Positions 25,954 through 35,012 of a stretch of DNA of 64,000 bases are shown here, one piece after another. The first letter of the stretch is position 1; the number at the start of each line of letters is the position of its first letter. A program made the translations under genes and the position numbers. This DNA is from Niastella sp. (GTDB lineage Bacteria; Bacteroidota; Bacteroidia; Chitinophagales; Chitinophagaceae): assembly GCA_017744515.1 (NCBI GenBank), contig JAGIBF010000024.1, positions 18,823-82,822 on the forward strand, read 5' to 3'. The notes beneath the pieces were generated by a model, which saw only the letters and a program-made list of their open reading frames with translations, was not told the DNA's origin and did not search any database.

Positions 25954-27777
25954 ATGAAGCGATTTTCGACGATTCTCTACTACCTCCGTGACCAGAAAGG
26001 ACAAATGGCCTTATACCTGTTCTACAACCTCCTATCCATTGTTTTTTCCCTTGTCTCACTCACCATGCTGGCGCCATTTCTGAATATCCTCTTTGGATTG
26101 GATAAAGACGCCCCAAAAAAGCCAGATACAGTTACTATAGCATCTTTCAACTTATTGGACTACCTGAAGTATGAACTAACAAAGCTGATCGATACCATAG
26201 GACATTCAAAAGCGTTGGCAGTTGTATGTATTACTGTAGTATTTGCCATTCTGTTCAAGAATTTTTTCCTGTACATGTCCTACCGGGTCATTATCCCCCT
26301 TCGCAACCGGGTTATGACACGCTTCCGGGCCGACCTGTACGATAAGATACTTCGTCTGCCCATTGGTTTTTTTACCGAGCAGCGCAAAGGCGATATCATG
26401 TCCCGGATGAGTAATGATATGAACGAGATCGAATGGAGCGTGATAGGCACTATGGAAGGATTGATCCGTGAGCCGCTCACCATTATGATCTACCTGAGCG
26501 TTTTGTTTTATTTAAGTCCTCTGCTATCCCTCTTCTTATTGGTATTATTACCCCTTACAGGTTTTATCATAGGTCGCATCAGCCGCAGTCTTAAAAAACA
26601 ATCTAACGTATCACAGGAACAACAAGGGCACCTGTTGTCAATACTCGATGAAACCCTCGGTGGGCTTAGAGTGATCAAGGCATTCAATGCTGAAAAGCTA
26701 TTGCGCAACCGTTTCTTTGATACCAATAGTTTTCTTAACCAGGTGCGGGTGAAGATGGCATTCCGTCGTGATCTGGCTTCCCCCATGTCTGAATTTATGG
26801 GTGTGCTGGTATTAAGCTGTATATTATGGGTAGGCGGTCAATTGGTACTGGAAGGCAGGGGAGGGTTAACAGCAGAAGGATTCATCGTTTATATAGTGTT
26901 CTTTGTCCAACTGATCAATCCGGCAAAGGCATTATCGACGGCTTTCTATAATGCACAGCGGGGAACTGCTGCTATACAACGTATAGAAGAAATAATAAAA
27001 GCACCATTGGCCGTAGAAGAAGCTGTCAATCCCAAACAACTTACCACCTTCCGGAACAATATCGAGTTCCGCAATGTGACCTTCAAATACGAAGACGTTA
27101 CCATCCTCGATAACATCAACCTTACCATCGAGAAAGGCAAGACCATCGCGCTCGTAGGTTCATCCGGCGCCGGCAAGTCAACCCTGGCCGACCTGGTGCC
27201 CCGCTTTCACGATGTGACCAGTGGAGAACTGCTGATCGATGGGGTAAATATCAAAGAATACTCCCTCCTTTCCCTGCGCGACCAGATGGGCATCGTAACA
27301 CAAGAACCCATCCTGTTCAACGATACCATTGCCAATAATATTTCCCTGGGCAATCCGGTGGCTTCGATCGATGAGATAGAAGAGGCGGCCCGCATAGCCA
27401 ACGCCCATGATTTCATCATGAACAAAGAAGAGAATTACCAAACCAATATTGGTGACCGTGGCAGCAAACTGAGTGGAGGAGAACGCCAGCGCGTCACCAT
27501 CGCCCGCGCAGTGTTGAAGAACCCGCCCATCCTGATATTGGACGAAGCTACCTCTTCACTCGATACAGAAAGTGAGCGCCTGGTACAAGATGCCATCAAC
27601 AAAATGATGGCCAACCGTACCAGCATTGTTATCGCCCACCGCCTCAGCACCATCCGCCATGCCGATGAGATCATCGTACTGCAAAAAGGCAAGATCGTAG
27701 AGCGCGGCACCCACGATCAATTAATCGATCAGGACGGCTTTTACAAAAGACTGGTAGATATGCAGGAAGTCAAGTAG
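25954..27777 (+). CDS. MsbA-like ABC exporter (permease-ATPase fusion)
   Basis: A 607-residue half-transporter. Six transmembrane helices occupy about 15-330. The nucleotide-binding domain (about 365-605) has Walker A GSSGAGKSTL (near 402), signature LSGGERQR (near 507), Walker B ILILDEATSSLD (near 527) and the switch His in IVIAHRLSTIRHAD. Homodimeric exporters of this type move lipids, lipid-linked glycans or drugs; the substrate is not certain. Convergent with a FkbM methyltransferase gene; the short intergenic region is a repeat-terminator-repeat array. Confidence 0.93.
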   Translation: MKRFSTILYYLRDQKGQMALYLFYNLLSIVFSLVSLTMLAPFLNILFGLDKDAPKKPDTVTIASFNLLDYLKYELTKLIDTIGHSKALAVVCITVVFAILFKNFFLYMSYRVIIPLRNRVMTRFRADLYDKILRLPIGFFTEQRKGDIMSRMSNDMNEIEWSVIGTMEGLIREPLTIMIYLSVLFYLSPLLSLFLLVLLPLTGFIIGRISRSLKKQSNVSQEQQGHLLSILDETLGGLRVIKAFNAEKLLRNRFFDTNSFLNQVRVKMAFRRDLASPMSEFMGVLVLSCILWVGGQLVLEGRGGLTAEGFIVYIVFFVQLINPAKALSTAFYNAQRGTAAIQRIEEIIKAPLAVEEAVNPKQLTTFRNNIEFRNVTFKYEDVTILDNINLTIEKGKTIALVGSSGAGKSTLADLVPRFHDVTSGELLIDGVNIKEYSLLSLRDQMGIVTQEPILFNDTIANNISLGNPVASIDEIEEAARIANAHDFIMNKEENYQTNIGDRGSKLSGGERQRVTIARAVLKNPPILILDEATSSLDTESERLVQDAINKMMANRTSIVIAHRLSTIRHADEIIVLQKGKIVERGTHDQLIDQDGFYKRLVDMQEVK

Positions 27778-27780
27778 GGT

Positions 27781-27808
27781 AGAGAGTCGCCAGTCGTGAG
27801 TTCAGAGT
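27781..27808 (+). repeat. GTGAGTTCAGAGT word repeat, left arm
   Basis: Begins 3 nt after the exporter TAG stop. The 13-mer GTGAGTTCAGAGT (27796-27808) occurs inverted in the arm at 27915-27927 and again at 43817-43829. Confidence 0.75.
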
Positions 27809-27838
27809 CTATTTATAGAAACAAGACATAGCAATACT

Positions 27839-27869
27839 AAAAAAGCAACACCGAAAGTGTTGCTTTTTT
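27839..27869. terminator. Bidirectional terminator between exporter and fkbM-like gene
   Basis: A perfect 13-bp stem (AAAAAAGCAACAC with its complement) and 5-nt loop with U-tract potential both ways, sitting midway between two inverted repeat arms. Confidence 0.85.
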
Positions 27870-27900
27870 TATTTAATGATATCGTTGTTGAAGTAAATGG

Positions 27901-27930
27901 GCTCTGAACTCTCTACTCTGAACTCACAAC
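27901..27930 (-). repeat. GTGAGTTCAGAGT word repeat, right arm
   Basis: On the minus strand the TAA stop of the methyltransferase gene is followed directly by GTTGTGAGTTCAGAGTAGAG and then GAGTTCAGAG. Mirror image of the arm at 27781-27808. Confidence 0.75.
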
Positions 27931-28758
27931 TTACTTCTTCGGAAGAGCGTACAAATTGAAATGCGTCCAGTTTGTCATATCCGCACGCTGAATAGGCTTG
28001 GTTTCAGCCTTGCTGTCGAAATCCGCAAAGTAGAAAAGATCATACCCCTTATCAGCAATCACATCATACAGCTCGTTACGCTCTTCTTTGGTAAGCTGTG
28101 TAAACACTTCTGAAATGATCACCGGCTTGTATTTTACAATAAGACCAGCGATGGATTTAACGATCTCCTTATCATATCCCTCTGTATCGATCTTGATGAA
28201 AGACAGCTTGTCGAGCCAGCTTCCATAATTCTTTTCAAGGTACTGTTGCAGGTTTACGCCCTTTACCTTTTGAGACAAGGTAAAGTTGCCATGCTTTTTA
28301 TCAGCCTCAGCACTGATGCCACCATTACTGTAAGAAGCTTCAGAAGAGCCATAATAAAACTCTCCGTCCTCATCAGAAATAGCATAAGGCAGCGCTACAA
28401 TATTGGTCTTATCCTTATTTAAACCGGCGTTGTTCTCAAGCACTTTAAACACGTGCGGATTAGGATCGAAGCCCAAAACCAGCCCCTCCTTACCAGCAGC
28501 TAAGCCCATAGGCACAGTGGTATCTCCTGTGTTGCCGCCTATATCGATGGCCAGACTACCCTTGGGAATAAAACGCTTAAAAAAATCTACTTCGCTCTGG
28601 GTGATCACCTTTTCACCAGTCAACGGATTCATCCAGTTGCCAAACTGTATCGTGCCCTCATCTGCCAACTGGTAATTCGATACCTTAATGGGGTATTCAC
28701 TAAACACCCGGCGCGCCTTTTTACGGGCAAAAGATTCTTTCAAATATTTGAATATCAT
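27931..28758 (-). CDS. FkbM family methyltransferase
   Basis: A 275-residue SAM-dependent methyltransferase. The SAM-binding motif LAIDIGGNTGDTTVPMG is followed by VLGFDPNPHVFKVLENN, and the family's LSFIKIDTEGYDKEIVKSI is present. FkbM enzymes O-methylate natural products, sugars or lipids; the substrate is unknown. The ATG at 28758 is chosen: it follows a -7 box at 26 nt, whereas the frame extension to 28899 would run into the divergent peptidase gene. Confidence 0.88.
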   Translation of the reverse strand: MIFKYLKESFARKKARRVFSEYPIKVSNYQLADEGTIQFGNWMNPLTGEKVITQSEVDFFKRFIPKGSLAIDIGGNTGDTTVPMGLAAGKEGLVLGFDPNPHVFKVLENNAGLNKDKTNIVALPYAISDEDGEFYYGSSEASYSNGGISAEADKKHGNFTLSQKVKGVNLQQYLEKNYGSWLDKLSFIKIDTEGYDKEIVKSIAGLIVKYKPVIISEVFTQLTKEERNELYDVIADKGYDLFYFADFDSKAETKPIQRADMTNWTHFNLYALPKK

Positions 28759-28784
28759 AATGGTTCGTCTTGTTTGGGTAGCGG

Positions 28785-28792
28785 CAAAATTA
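28785..28792 (-). promoter_or_regulatory. Candidate -7 box for the FkbM gene
   Basis: TAATTTTG on the minus strand, full TAnnTTTG match, 26 nt before the ATG at 28758. Confidence 0.5.
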
Positions 28793-28835
28793 GGGCAAAT
28801 TTTCCGTACATTCACCCCTTCAATATTTCCATTAC

Positions 28836-30977
28836 ATGAGAAAGCAAATTCTATCAGGCACAGCTTGCCTGCTACTATTGACAGCAGCACTTTCATCAAC
28901 AGCTCAAAAGAATTTCACGTACGAACAGGTATTCAAAAACGCGTCACCCAATATGACCAAACCACTCCCCTCGATCCGGGGATGGGTAGACGACGACCAC
29001 TACATCGAATTACAAAAAGACACAGCAGGAAAAACGATCTTCCTCGCAGTAGAGGCGAAAACAGGCAAATCAAAAACATACGAAGGACAGGTTCCTTCTG
29101 AACCACGCCAACAGGCAATGCCCGCTATCGGTATTTCAGATGCCCGCAACATTACCATTTCACCCGACGGAAAATGGGTGGCCTACACAAGAAAAGACAA
29201 TAACCTCTATGCTATGGAACTGGCCACCAAACAAGCGGTGCAGTTCACCAAAGATGGTTCGGAAACGATCCTCAACGGATATGCATCCTGGGTATATTAT
29301 GAAGAGATACTCGGTCGCGCCAGCCGCTACAAGGCATTCTGGTGGAGCCCCGATAGCAAACGCATCTGCTACATGCGCTTCGATGATGCCAAAGTACCAG
29401 TGTTTCCTATCTATGTACTCGACGGCCAGGATGGCTATCTCGAAAACGAACGTTACCCCAAGGCAGGAGAGAAAAATCCGGATGTAAAAGTGGGTATTGC
29501 CAACATTGAAACAGGAGCTACCACATGGGCCGACTTCAATCCAAAAGATGACCAATACTTCGGCGCCCCCTTCTGGACACCCGAAGGCCAGCTGTGGGTA
29601 CAATGGATGAACCGTGGACAGGACAACCTCGTTATTTACAACATCGACTTTGCCAGCGGCGCAAAAAAAGAAGTATACAACGAACAACAAAAAACCTGGA
29701 TCGACCTCGACGAAGGCAGCCGCATTGAGTTTCTGTCTGCCGGTAAAGGCTTCATCCTGAAAAGCGATAAAGACGGCTGGGAAAACCTCTACCACCACGA
29801 TGCTACCGGCAAACTGATCAACCAGATCACCACCGGCAACCTCTGGGGCACTTCCATTATCAAAGTAGATGAAAAAGCAAAAGTGCTCTACTTCAGGGCA
29901 CGCAAAGAAAACTCTGCCCGCTTCGACTTCTACAAAGTAGGGCTCGATGGCAAAGGACTAACCCGCCTGAGCTTTGGAGAATACTCCCATGACCAGATCA
30001 ACCTTTCCCCCAACGGCAAATATTTCATCACTACCTACTCCAACCTGTCTACCCCTACTACGATGGCGTTGGTAGATGGCAAAGGAAAACTGATCCGTAC
30101 ACTGGGCGATACCAAAGGACCCGATTTTGATGCTTACACAGTGCCCAAAACAGAACTGGTACGCGTAAAATCAGGCGATGGAGTGTTCGACCTGCCCGTA
30201 GCGATCACCTATCCTGTCAACTTCGATCCCAACAGAAAATACCCGGTAATCATCAGCATTTATGGCGGCCCTAATGCAGGCACCGTTTACGACCGTTGGA
30301 GACCTGCCGGTGGCGCAGCACAATGGTGGGCACAGGAAGGCGTTATCCAGGTAGCATTCGACAACCGCAGCAGCGGTCACTTTGGAAAAGCAGGATTGAA
30401 CTATATCCACCGCCAGCTCGGTAAATGGGAAATAGAAGATTACATGACCTGCGGCAAATGGCTGCGCAAACAAACATGGGTAGATACTACGAAAGTAGCC
30501 ATGACGGGTGGCAGCTTTGGCGGTTACATGACCTGCATGGCCCTCACCTATGGCGCCGATGTATTTACACATGGCATTGCCAATGCATCCGTTACCGACT
30601 GGCAATTCTATGATACCCATTACACAGAACGTTTCATGGACACCCCCAAAGAAAACCCTGAAGGCTATAAGAATACTGCTGCCATGACCTATGCCGACAA
30701 GTACAAAGGATTGTTGCGCATCGTACACGGCACTTCCGACGACAACGTGCACATGCAAAACAGCCTTACCCTGATCGATAAATTACAGAACCTCGGTAAA
30801 CACTTTGAATTCATGGTATACCCCGGCGAAAGACACGGCATTGGTGGCAACAACATGAAGAAAGGCCAGCACAACCGCAACGAAGCATACGCCTTCTGGT
30901 ATCAATACCTGTTGAATAAACCGTTGCCTGCTGCTTTCACTGGCACTACTACCGCTTCAGGCCAGAGAGGATTTTAA
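28836..30977 (+). CDS. Exported prolyl oligopeptidase family (S9, DPP-IV type) peptidase
   Basis: A 713-residue exported serine peptidase. A signal peptide (about 1-23) is followed by an eight-bladed-propeller-like region (about 45-450: ITISPDGKWVAYTRKDNNLY, FWWSPDSKRICYMRFDDAKV) and an alpha/beta-hydrolase domain. The nucleophile elbow GGSFGGY puts Ser near 559; the Asp follows in HGTSDDNVH and the His in YPGERHGI. The glutamate motif WVYYEEILGR in the propeller is the DPP-IV amino-terminus clamp, so cleavage of X-Pro or X-Ala dipeptides is likely. A terminator follows. Confidence 0.93.
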   Translation: MRKQILSGTACLLLLTAALSSTAQKNFTYEQVFKNASPNMTKPLPSIRGWVDDDHYIELQKDTAGKTIFLAVEAKTGKSKTYEGQVPSEPRQQAMPAIGISDARNITISPDGKWVAYTRKDNNLYAMELATKQAVQFTKDGSETILNGYASWVYYEEILGRASRYKAFWWSPDSKRICYMRFDDAKVPVFPIYVLDGQDGYLENERYPKAGEKNPDVKVGIANIETGATTWADFNPKDDQYFGAPFWTPEGQLWVQWMNRGQDNLVIYNIDFASGAKKEVYNEQQKTWIDLDEGSRIEFLSAGKGFILKSDKDGWENLYHHDATGKLINQITTGNLWGTSIIKVDEKAKVLYFRARKENSARFDFYKVGLDGKGLTRLSFGEYSHDQINLSPNGKYFITTYSNLSTPTTMALVDGKGKLIRTLGDTKGPDFDAYTVPKTELVRVKSGDGVFDLPVAITYPVNFDPNRKYPVIISIYGGPNAGTVYDRWRPAGGAAQWWAQEGVIQVAFDNRSSGHFGKAGLNYIHRQLGKWEIEDYMTCGKWLRKQTWVDTTKVAMTGGSFGGYMTCMALTYGADVFTHGIANASVTDWQFYDTHYTERFMDTPKENPEGYKNTAAMTYADKYKGLLRIVHGTSDDNVHMQNSLTLIDKLQNLGKHFEFMVYPGERHGIGGNNMKKGQHNRNEAYAFWYQYLLNKPLPAAFTGTTTASGQRGF

Positions 30978-31013
30978 ACAAGCAATCAATATAATTTGCT
31001 CAGTCTACCCAAA

Positions 31014-31033
31014 GGACCGCCTCACGGCGGTCT
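31014..31033 (+). terminator. Terminator after the S9 peptidase
   Basis: A GACCGCC/GGCGGTC stem with a 4-nt loop and a T6 tail, 37 nt past the stop. Confidence 0.85.
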
Positions 31034-31048
31034 TTTTTATTTTCCAGC

Positions 31049-31085
31049 CTCTCGATTCACGATTGCCGATTGCCGATTCACGGCC
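31049..31085. repeat. GATTGCCGATTGCCGATTCACG word repeat
   Basis: Tandem GATTGCC/GATTCACG words in the leader of the SDR gene. On the minus strand they read GTGAATCGGCAATCG, recalling GTGAATCG at 25400. A single arm without an obvious inverse partner. Confidence 0.55.
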
Positions 31086-31147
31086 TTAATCCGACAACTC
31101 GATGGAAAAACCTTCGCCCGCCCGCCGTCCTGCCGCAATTTGCAGCC

Positions 31148-31948
31148 ATGTCACAGCCAACCTATACCATTATCACAGGAGCCAGCTCTGGCCTTGGCAA
31201 AGCATTGGCCATCCAATGCGCCAAAGCAGGCATGAACCTTATCCTCATCGCACTGCCCGGGGGCCACACGCATTCGATAGCGGAAACGCTCGCCATCAGC
31301 TACGGCGTCTATGTACATGCATTTGAGTTCGACCTTACCGACAGTACCATCCTGCGGCAACAACTCGACTATATCAAGGGCCGCTTCAGTATCAACTTCC
31401 TCATCAACAATGCAGGCATCGGCGGCACAGCATCCATCCGCGAAACATCGGCAGAGAAGATCGACCAGATCATCCAGTTGAACGTACGCAGCACTGTTCA
31501 GGTCACCCACCTGCTGCTGCCTAACCTGCTGGAACACCCACGCAGTTATATCATGAACATTTCCAGTATGGCAGCCTTTACGCCCATCGCCTACAAAACA
31601 GTGTATCCGGCTACCAAAGCATTTATATCCTCTTTCTTCCACGGCCTGCGTGAAGAACTGTCGGGCACAGGGCTATCTGTTAGTGTAGTATATCCTGGTC
31701 CCATCATGACCAACTCCAACACCAGCCGGCGCGTTATCAGCCAGGGCATCAAAGGCAGGATGGGATTATTGCCCACATCAGTGATTGCCCGGATAGCCCT
31801 TCGTAAAACAATGGCAAACCAACCCATCATCATACCCGGTATTATGAACAGGTTCAACCTCATGCTGATGAGGTTGCTGCCATTGGGATTAAAACTAAAG
31901 ATCGTATCGAGAGAAGTGAGAAAAGAAATACAATACTCCCCCGCATAA
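31148..31948 (+). CDS. Short-chain dehydrogenase/reductase
   Basis: A 266-residue Rossmann-fold oxidoreductase. The ATG at 31148 places the cofactor motif TGASSGLGKAL at the N-terminus as expected. NNAGIGG, the catalytic Ser region MNISSMAAF and YPATK (Tyr and Lys) are present. The C-terminal MRLLPLGLKLKIVSREVRKE is basic and amphipathic and may touch the membrane. The substrate is unknown. It is followed 5 nt later by the epimerase-like gene, an operon that suggests successive steps on one, perhaps lipid, substrate. Confidence 0.9.
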   Translation: MSQPTYTIITGASSGLGKALAIQCAKAGMNLILIALPGGHTHSIAETLAISYGVYVHAFEFDLTDSTILRQQLDYIKGRFSINFLINNAGIGGTASIRETSAEKIDQIIQLNVRSTVQVTHLLLPNLLEHPRSYIMNISSMAAFTPIAYKTVYPATKAFISSFFHGLREELSGTGLSVSVVYPGPIMTNSNTSRRVISQGIKGRMGLLPTSVIARIALRKTMANQPIIIPGIMNRFNLMLMRLLPLGLKLKIVSREVRKEIQYSPA

Positions 31949-31953
31949 ACCCA

Positions 31954-32940
31954 ATGAAAAAGATACTGATCACAGGAGCCAACGGCTTCCTTGGTTCCAA
32001 CCTGACCCGTGAACTCTTCAGGCACGGCTACGAAATAAAATTACTGGTGCGCCCAGGCGCCAACCTCAAAGGTCTCGACGATATCCCTGCCGACATTTAT
32101 TTCGGCCACATCGACAACGCAGCACAGGTGAGCGAGGCAGTAGCAGGATGCTCCATCGTGATCCATGCAGCATCCATTACCGACCAATGGGGCATTGGCT
32201 TTGCCGAATATGAAAGAATAAATTTCACCGCCACCCAATACATGGTAGAAGCCTCCCTCCAACACCACATTGAGAAGTTCATCTACGTTAGCACTGCCAA
32301 TACCATCGAGCCCGGCAGCAAAGAAAACCCAGGTACAGAGCTCAATGGCTTTTCTCTCTTCAAAGCCAACTCAGGCTATATCAACACCAAATACCTGGCA
32401 CAACAATACGTGCTGGAGCAAGTGCAGGCCCGGCAGTTGCCAGCCATTGTAGTAAATCCTACCTTTATCATCGGGCCCAACGACAGTAAGCCCAGCTCAG
32501 GCAAACTCTTATTATACGGATTAAACAAGAGGCTTTTGTTCTATCCACCCGGTGGAAAAAACTTCGTGTACATCCACGATGTATGCCATGGAATAGTGAG
32601 CACATTGACAAAAGGACAAACAGGCAGCTGCTACCTGCTGGCAGGACATAACCTTACTTACCGGGAATTCTTTAGCTTGCTGAACAAAATAGCACGGCAA
32701 AAAAAGATCATGATCAGGATACCGGCACCCGTACTGAAACTGGCAGGAATGATCGGCACACTAAAAGCAGCTATCACCCGCAGGCCCGGCAAACTTACCT
32801 GGTCGGCAGCCTGGCTGCTGAGCCTGGACAATTACTACTCAGGCCAAAAAGCAGCAAGAGAATTAGAGATACACTATACCCCCATAGAAACAGCCATCAG
32901 CAAGGCATTGAATTGGTTCAAGGAAAACCATTATTATTAA
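31954..32940 (+). CDS. NAD-dependent epimerase/dehydratase family protein
   Basis: A 328-residue extended SDR. The cofactor motif TGANGFLGSNLTREL opens the protein; VIHAASITDQWG, the serine of YVSTANT and the YINTK catalytic pair follow. The C-terminal half is basic and Leu-rich, like the 3-beta-hydroxysteroid dehydrogenase/dihydroflavonol reductase branch rather than nucleotide-sugar epimerases. Function cannot be narrowed. Operon with the upstream SDR. Confidence 0.88.
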   Translation: MKKILITGANGFLGSNLTRELFRHGYEIKLLVRPGANLKGLDDIPADIYFGHIDNAAQVSEAVAGCSIVIHAASITDQWGIGFAEYERINFTATQYMVEASLQHHIEKFIYVSTANTIEPGSKENPGTELNGFSLFKANSGYINTKYLAQQYVLEQVQARQLPAIVVNPTFIIGPNDSKPSSGKLLLYGLNKRLLFYPPGGKNFVYIHDVCHGIVSTLTKGQTGSCYLLAGHNLTYREFFSLLNKIARQKKIMIRIPAPVLKLAGMIGTLKAAITRRPGKLTWSAAWLLSLDNYYSGQKAARELEIHYTPIETAISKALNWFKENHYY

Positions 32941-32969
32941 TCTTGTCAGAGTTTACCCCGCTCTGCGGG

Positions 32970-32987
32970 ACTGAGCTTGTCGAAGCC
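32970..32987 (+). repeat. Half copy of the CTGAGCTTGTCGAAG repeat
   Basis: ACTGAGCTTGTCGAAGCC repeats the core of the palindrome at 16571-16614 but lacks the inverse half. It lies just before the second LytS gene and falsely extends that reading frame upstream. Confidence 0.6.
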
Positions 32988-33017
32988 TTCTTTGTATTTT
33001 TAAACCAGGTAACCAAC

Positions 33018-34094
33018 ATGGATTTCAGCCGAAGCGAAAAAATATTCAACAGCCGCACCTTCCGCTACCTGTCGCGGGCACTGGTACTGTACCTGTTCAG
33101 CGCCATCTTCAAATCATTCGACCTCACCTTTATCCAGGATATAGGCACCTTCAACCTGCGTTCACAGGTATTTAGTCTCTTTTATATTTTGCTGGGATTA
33201 CTGGTATGGGAAGGCGCCATACTCCTATCCAAATACATGGAAAAGCGCAGGCATAACGTCCATCCCATCGGCCGGCTGGCTATCGTATGCGGCAGCCTCA
33301 TTCTGTATGGTCTGCTGGCATCCTTCGCATTTGGATTCGTATACGGCATCACCGATATCATCTTCTTCAATCGCTATGAGGCATGGCAAAGCTTTACCTC
33401 CTTTAGCTACAACATGCTCGCAGGCACCCTCCTCTTTTACATGATGATCCTTTCCTTCAATGGAATTGTATTCTACTACAAAGGCTGGAAAGAATACCAG
33501 GTGCAAACAGAACGCCTTATGCGCGAAAACATACAAGCCAAGTACGATGCCCTGCGCAACCAGATCGACCCGCACTTCTTTTTCAACTCCCTCAGCGTAC
33601 TCACCAACCTGGTGTATAAAAGCGCCGACCTGTCGGCTGATTACATTACCCAGCTCGCCAAGATCTACCGGTACATCCTCGATAAAAAATTTGAGAACCT
33701 CGTAACCATACAAACCGAGCTCGACTTCCTCGAATCATACCTATTCCTCATCGGCATCCGCCATCAGAACAGCATCCGGTTCAGTGCCACAGTCGATGAA
33801 CGGGCCCGCACCAAAGGCATGATACCACCAGCTACCCTGCAAATGCTTATAGAAAATGCTATTAAACACAACCGTTTCTCCATCAATGAACCCCTGGAGA
33901 TCACGGTAGCAAGCGAAGGCGGGTTTCTGCTGATCAGTAATATTGTACGAAAAAAATTCAACCCCGAGCCATCCTCCGGGATCGGACTTGAGAACATCAG
34001 GAAGCGCTATGAGCTGTCCAGCGGACAAGGAATCACCGTTACCCAGCACAATGACACGTTCACCGTAAAAGTGCCTATAATATTACAACCATGA
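33018..34094 (+). CDS. LytS-type sensor histidine kinase (second pair)
   Basis: A 358-residue membrane kinase with four hydrophobic segments at about 15-32, 45-68, 88-112 and 122-150. The conserved-His box is QIDPHFFFNSLSVLTNLVY, and the ATPase part includes PPATLQMLIENAIKHN and GIGLENIRKRYEL. The frame is open from 32913, but the ATG at 33018 (MDFSRSEKIFN) is chosen because the earlier part is repeat DNA overlapping the epimerase gene. It overlaps the regulator gene by 4 nt (ATGA), so the two are translationally coupled. Confidence 0.92.
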   Translation: MDFSRSEKIFNSRTFRYLSRALVLYLFSAIFKSFDLTFIQDIGTFNLRSQVFSLFYILLGLLVWEGAILLSKYMEKRRHNVHPIGRLAIVCGSLILYGLLASFAFGFVYGITDIIFFNRYEAWQSFTSFSYNMLAGTLLFYMMILSFNGIVFYYKGWKEYQVQTERLMRENIQAKYDALRNQIDPHFFFNSLSVLTNLVYKSADLSADYITQLAKIYRYILDKKFENLVTIQTELDFLESYLFLIGIRHQNSIRFSATVDERARTKGMIPPATLQMLIENAIKHNRFSINEPLEITVASEGGFLLISNIVRKKFNPEPSSGIGLENIRKRYELSSGQGITVTQHNDTFTVKVPIILQP

Positions 34095-34852
34095 GAGTAG
34101 CCATATTTGAAGACGAAGTACACAACTCGGAGCGACTGGTGCAGCTCCTCAAAAAGTGTGACCCTGCCATAGAAGTCATTGCCGTGATCGACTCGGTGGC
34201 AGCAGGCATTGAATGGATGGAGCAGCACAACACCGCGGATCTGATGATGATGGATATTCAACTCTCGGATGGCAACTGCTTTGAAATATTCAAACAAACA
34301 GACGTTAAAACACCCATCATATTCACGACAGCCTACGACAACTTCGCCTTGCAGGCATTCAAGGTCAACAGCATCGACTACCTGATGAAGCCGATAGATG
34401 GTAAGGAACTGAAAAAAGCATTGGACAAGTATCAGCAGTTTAAACCTGTAGAGCGGCCTGTGATCGATATAGCCTCCATAGCAGAAGAGTTTATGAAGAG
34501 AGACAGTACACGGTTTATTGGCAGGCTCAACAACCAGCTCATCTATGTGAAGGCAAAAGACATCGCCTACCTGCAATTCATAAAAGGCGTTACCTATGCA
34601 ACGACCAATAACAACCAGAAACTGCCGTTGGATTATTCATTGGACCAGATAGAGAAGTTGCTCGACAAACACCTGTTCTTCCGCATCAATCGCCAGTTCA
34701 TCATACACATAGATTCCATCAGGAAGATACTCACCTACTACAACAGCAGGCTGATCCTGCAGCTCCAGCCCGATGCAGGCACAGACGTGATCATCAGTCG
34801 CGAACGCGTAGCCGATTTCAGAAGCTGGCTCGAAGGAAGACCTTCCGCGTGA
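34091..34852 (+). CDS. LytTR-type response regulator (second pair)
   Basis: A 253-residue regulator. The receiver domain has the phospho-acceptor D55 in LMMMDIQLSDG and FTTAYDNFALQAFKVNSIDYL. The LytTR domain (about 145-248) contains RFIGRLNNQLIYVKAKDIAYL and FFRINRQFIIHIDSI. The stop codon TGA is supplied by the first bases of an inverted repeat (34848-34920). Cognate kinase directly upstream. Confidence 0.93.
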   Translation: MRVAIFEDEVHNSERLVQLLKKCDPAIEVIAVIDSVAAGIEWMEQHNTADLMMMDIQLSDGNCFEIFKQTDVKTPIIFTTAYDNFALQAFKVNSIDYLMKPIDGKELKKALDKYQQFKPVERPVIDIASIAEEFMKRDSTRFIGRLNNQLIYVKAKDIAYLQFIKGVTYATTNNNQKLPLDYSLDQIEKLLDKHLFFRINRQFIIHIDSIRKILTYYNSRLILQLQPDAGTDVIISRERVADFRSWLEGRPSA

Positions 34853-34920
34853 GAAGTGAAAAGCGAGACGTGAAAACAGGGACGTTTTCCTCTCTCACGT
34901 TTCACGTTTGACGTCTCACG
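34848..34920. repeat. Cargo-free 73-nt inverted element at a stop codon
   Basis: Left arm 34848-34880 begins CGTGAGAAGTGAAAAGCGAG; right arm 34891-34920 is its inverted relative. The left arm matches the left arm at hemB (52759-52791) at 24 of the first 26 positions, and in both cases the TGA at bases 3-5 is the stop codon of the preceding gene. Here only about 10 nt separate the arms, with no gene inside. Confidence 0.75.
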
Positions 34921-34962
34921 CCTCCCATTCGCATCATTACTCCCCTTCTATAAAACGAAAAA

Positions 34963-34982
34963 AGGTCGCTTTTCAGCAACCT
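34963..34982 (-). terminator. Terminator after the DksA/TraR-like gene
   Basis: AGGTCGC/GCAACCT stem (one mismatch) with 6-nt loop followed on the minus strand by six T residues, 30 nt past the stop at 35013. Confidence 0.7.
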
Positions 34983-35012
34983 GTTTTATAGGCTAATAAT
35001 GTTACTAAAACA

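Noticed and set aside
28759..28899. Longer N-terminus for the FkbM methyltransferase
   Set aside because: It would overlap the divergent S9 peptidase gene and pass through the best -7 box; the shorter start fits the family.
32913..33017. Longer N-terminus for the second LytS kinase
   Set aside because: The added residues are encoded by the end of the epimerase gene and a dispersed repeat, and lack kinase-family similarity.
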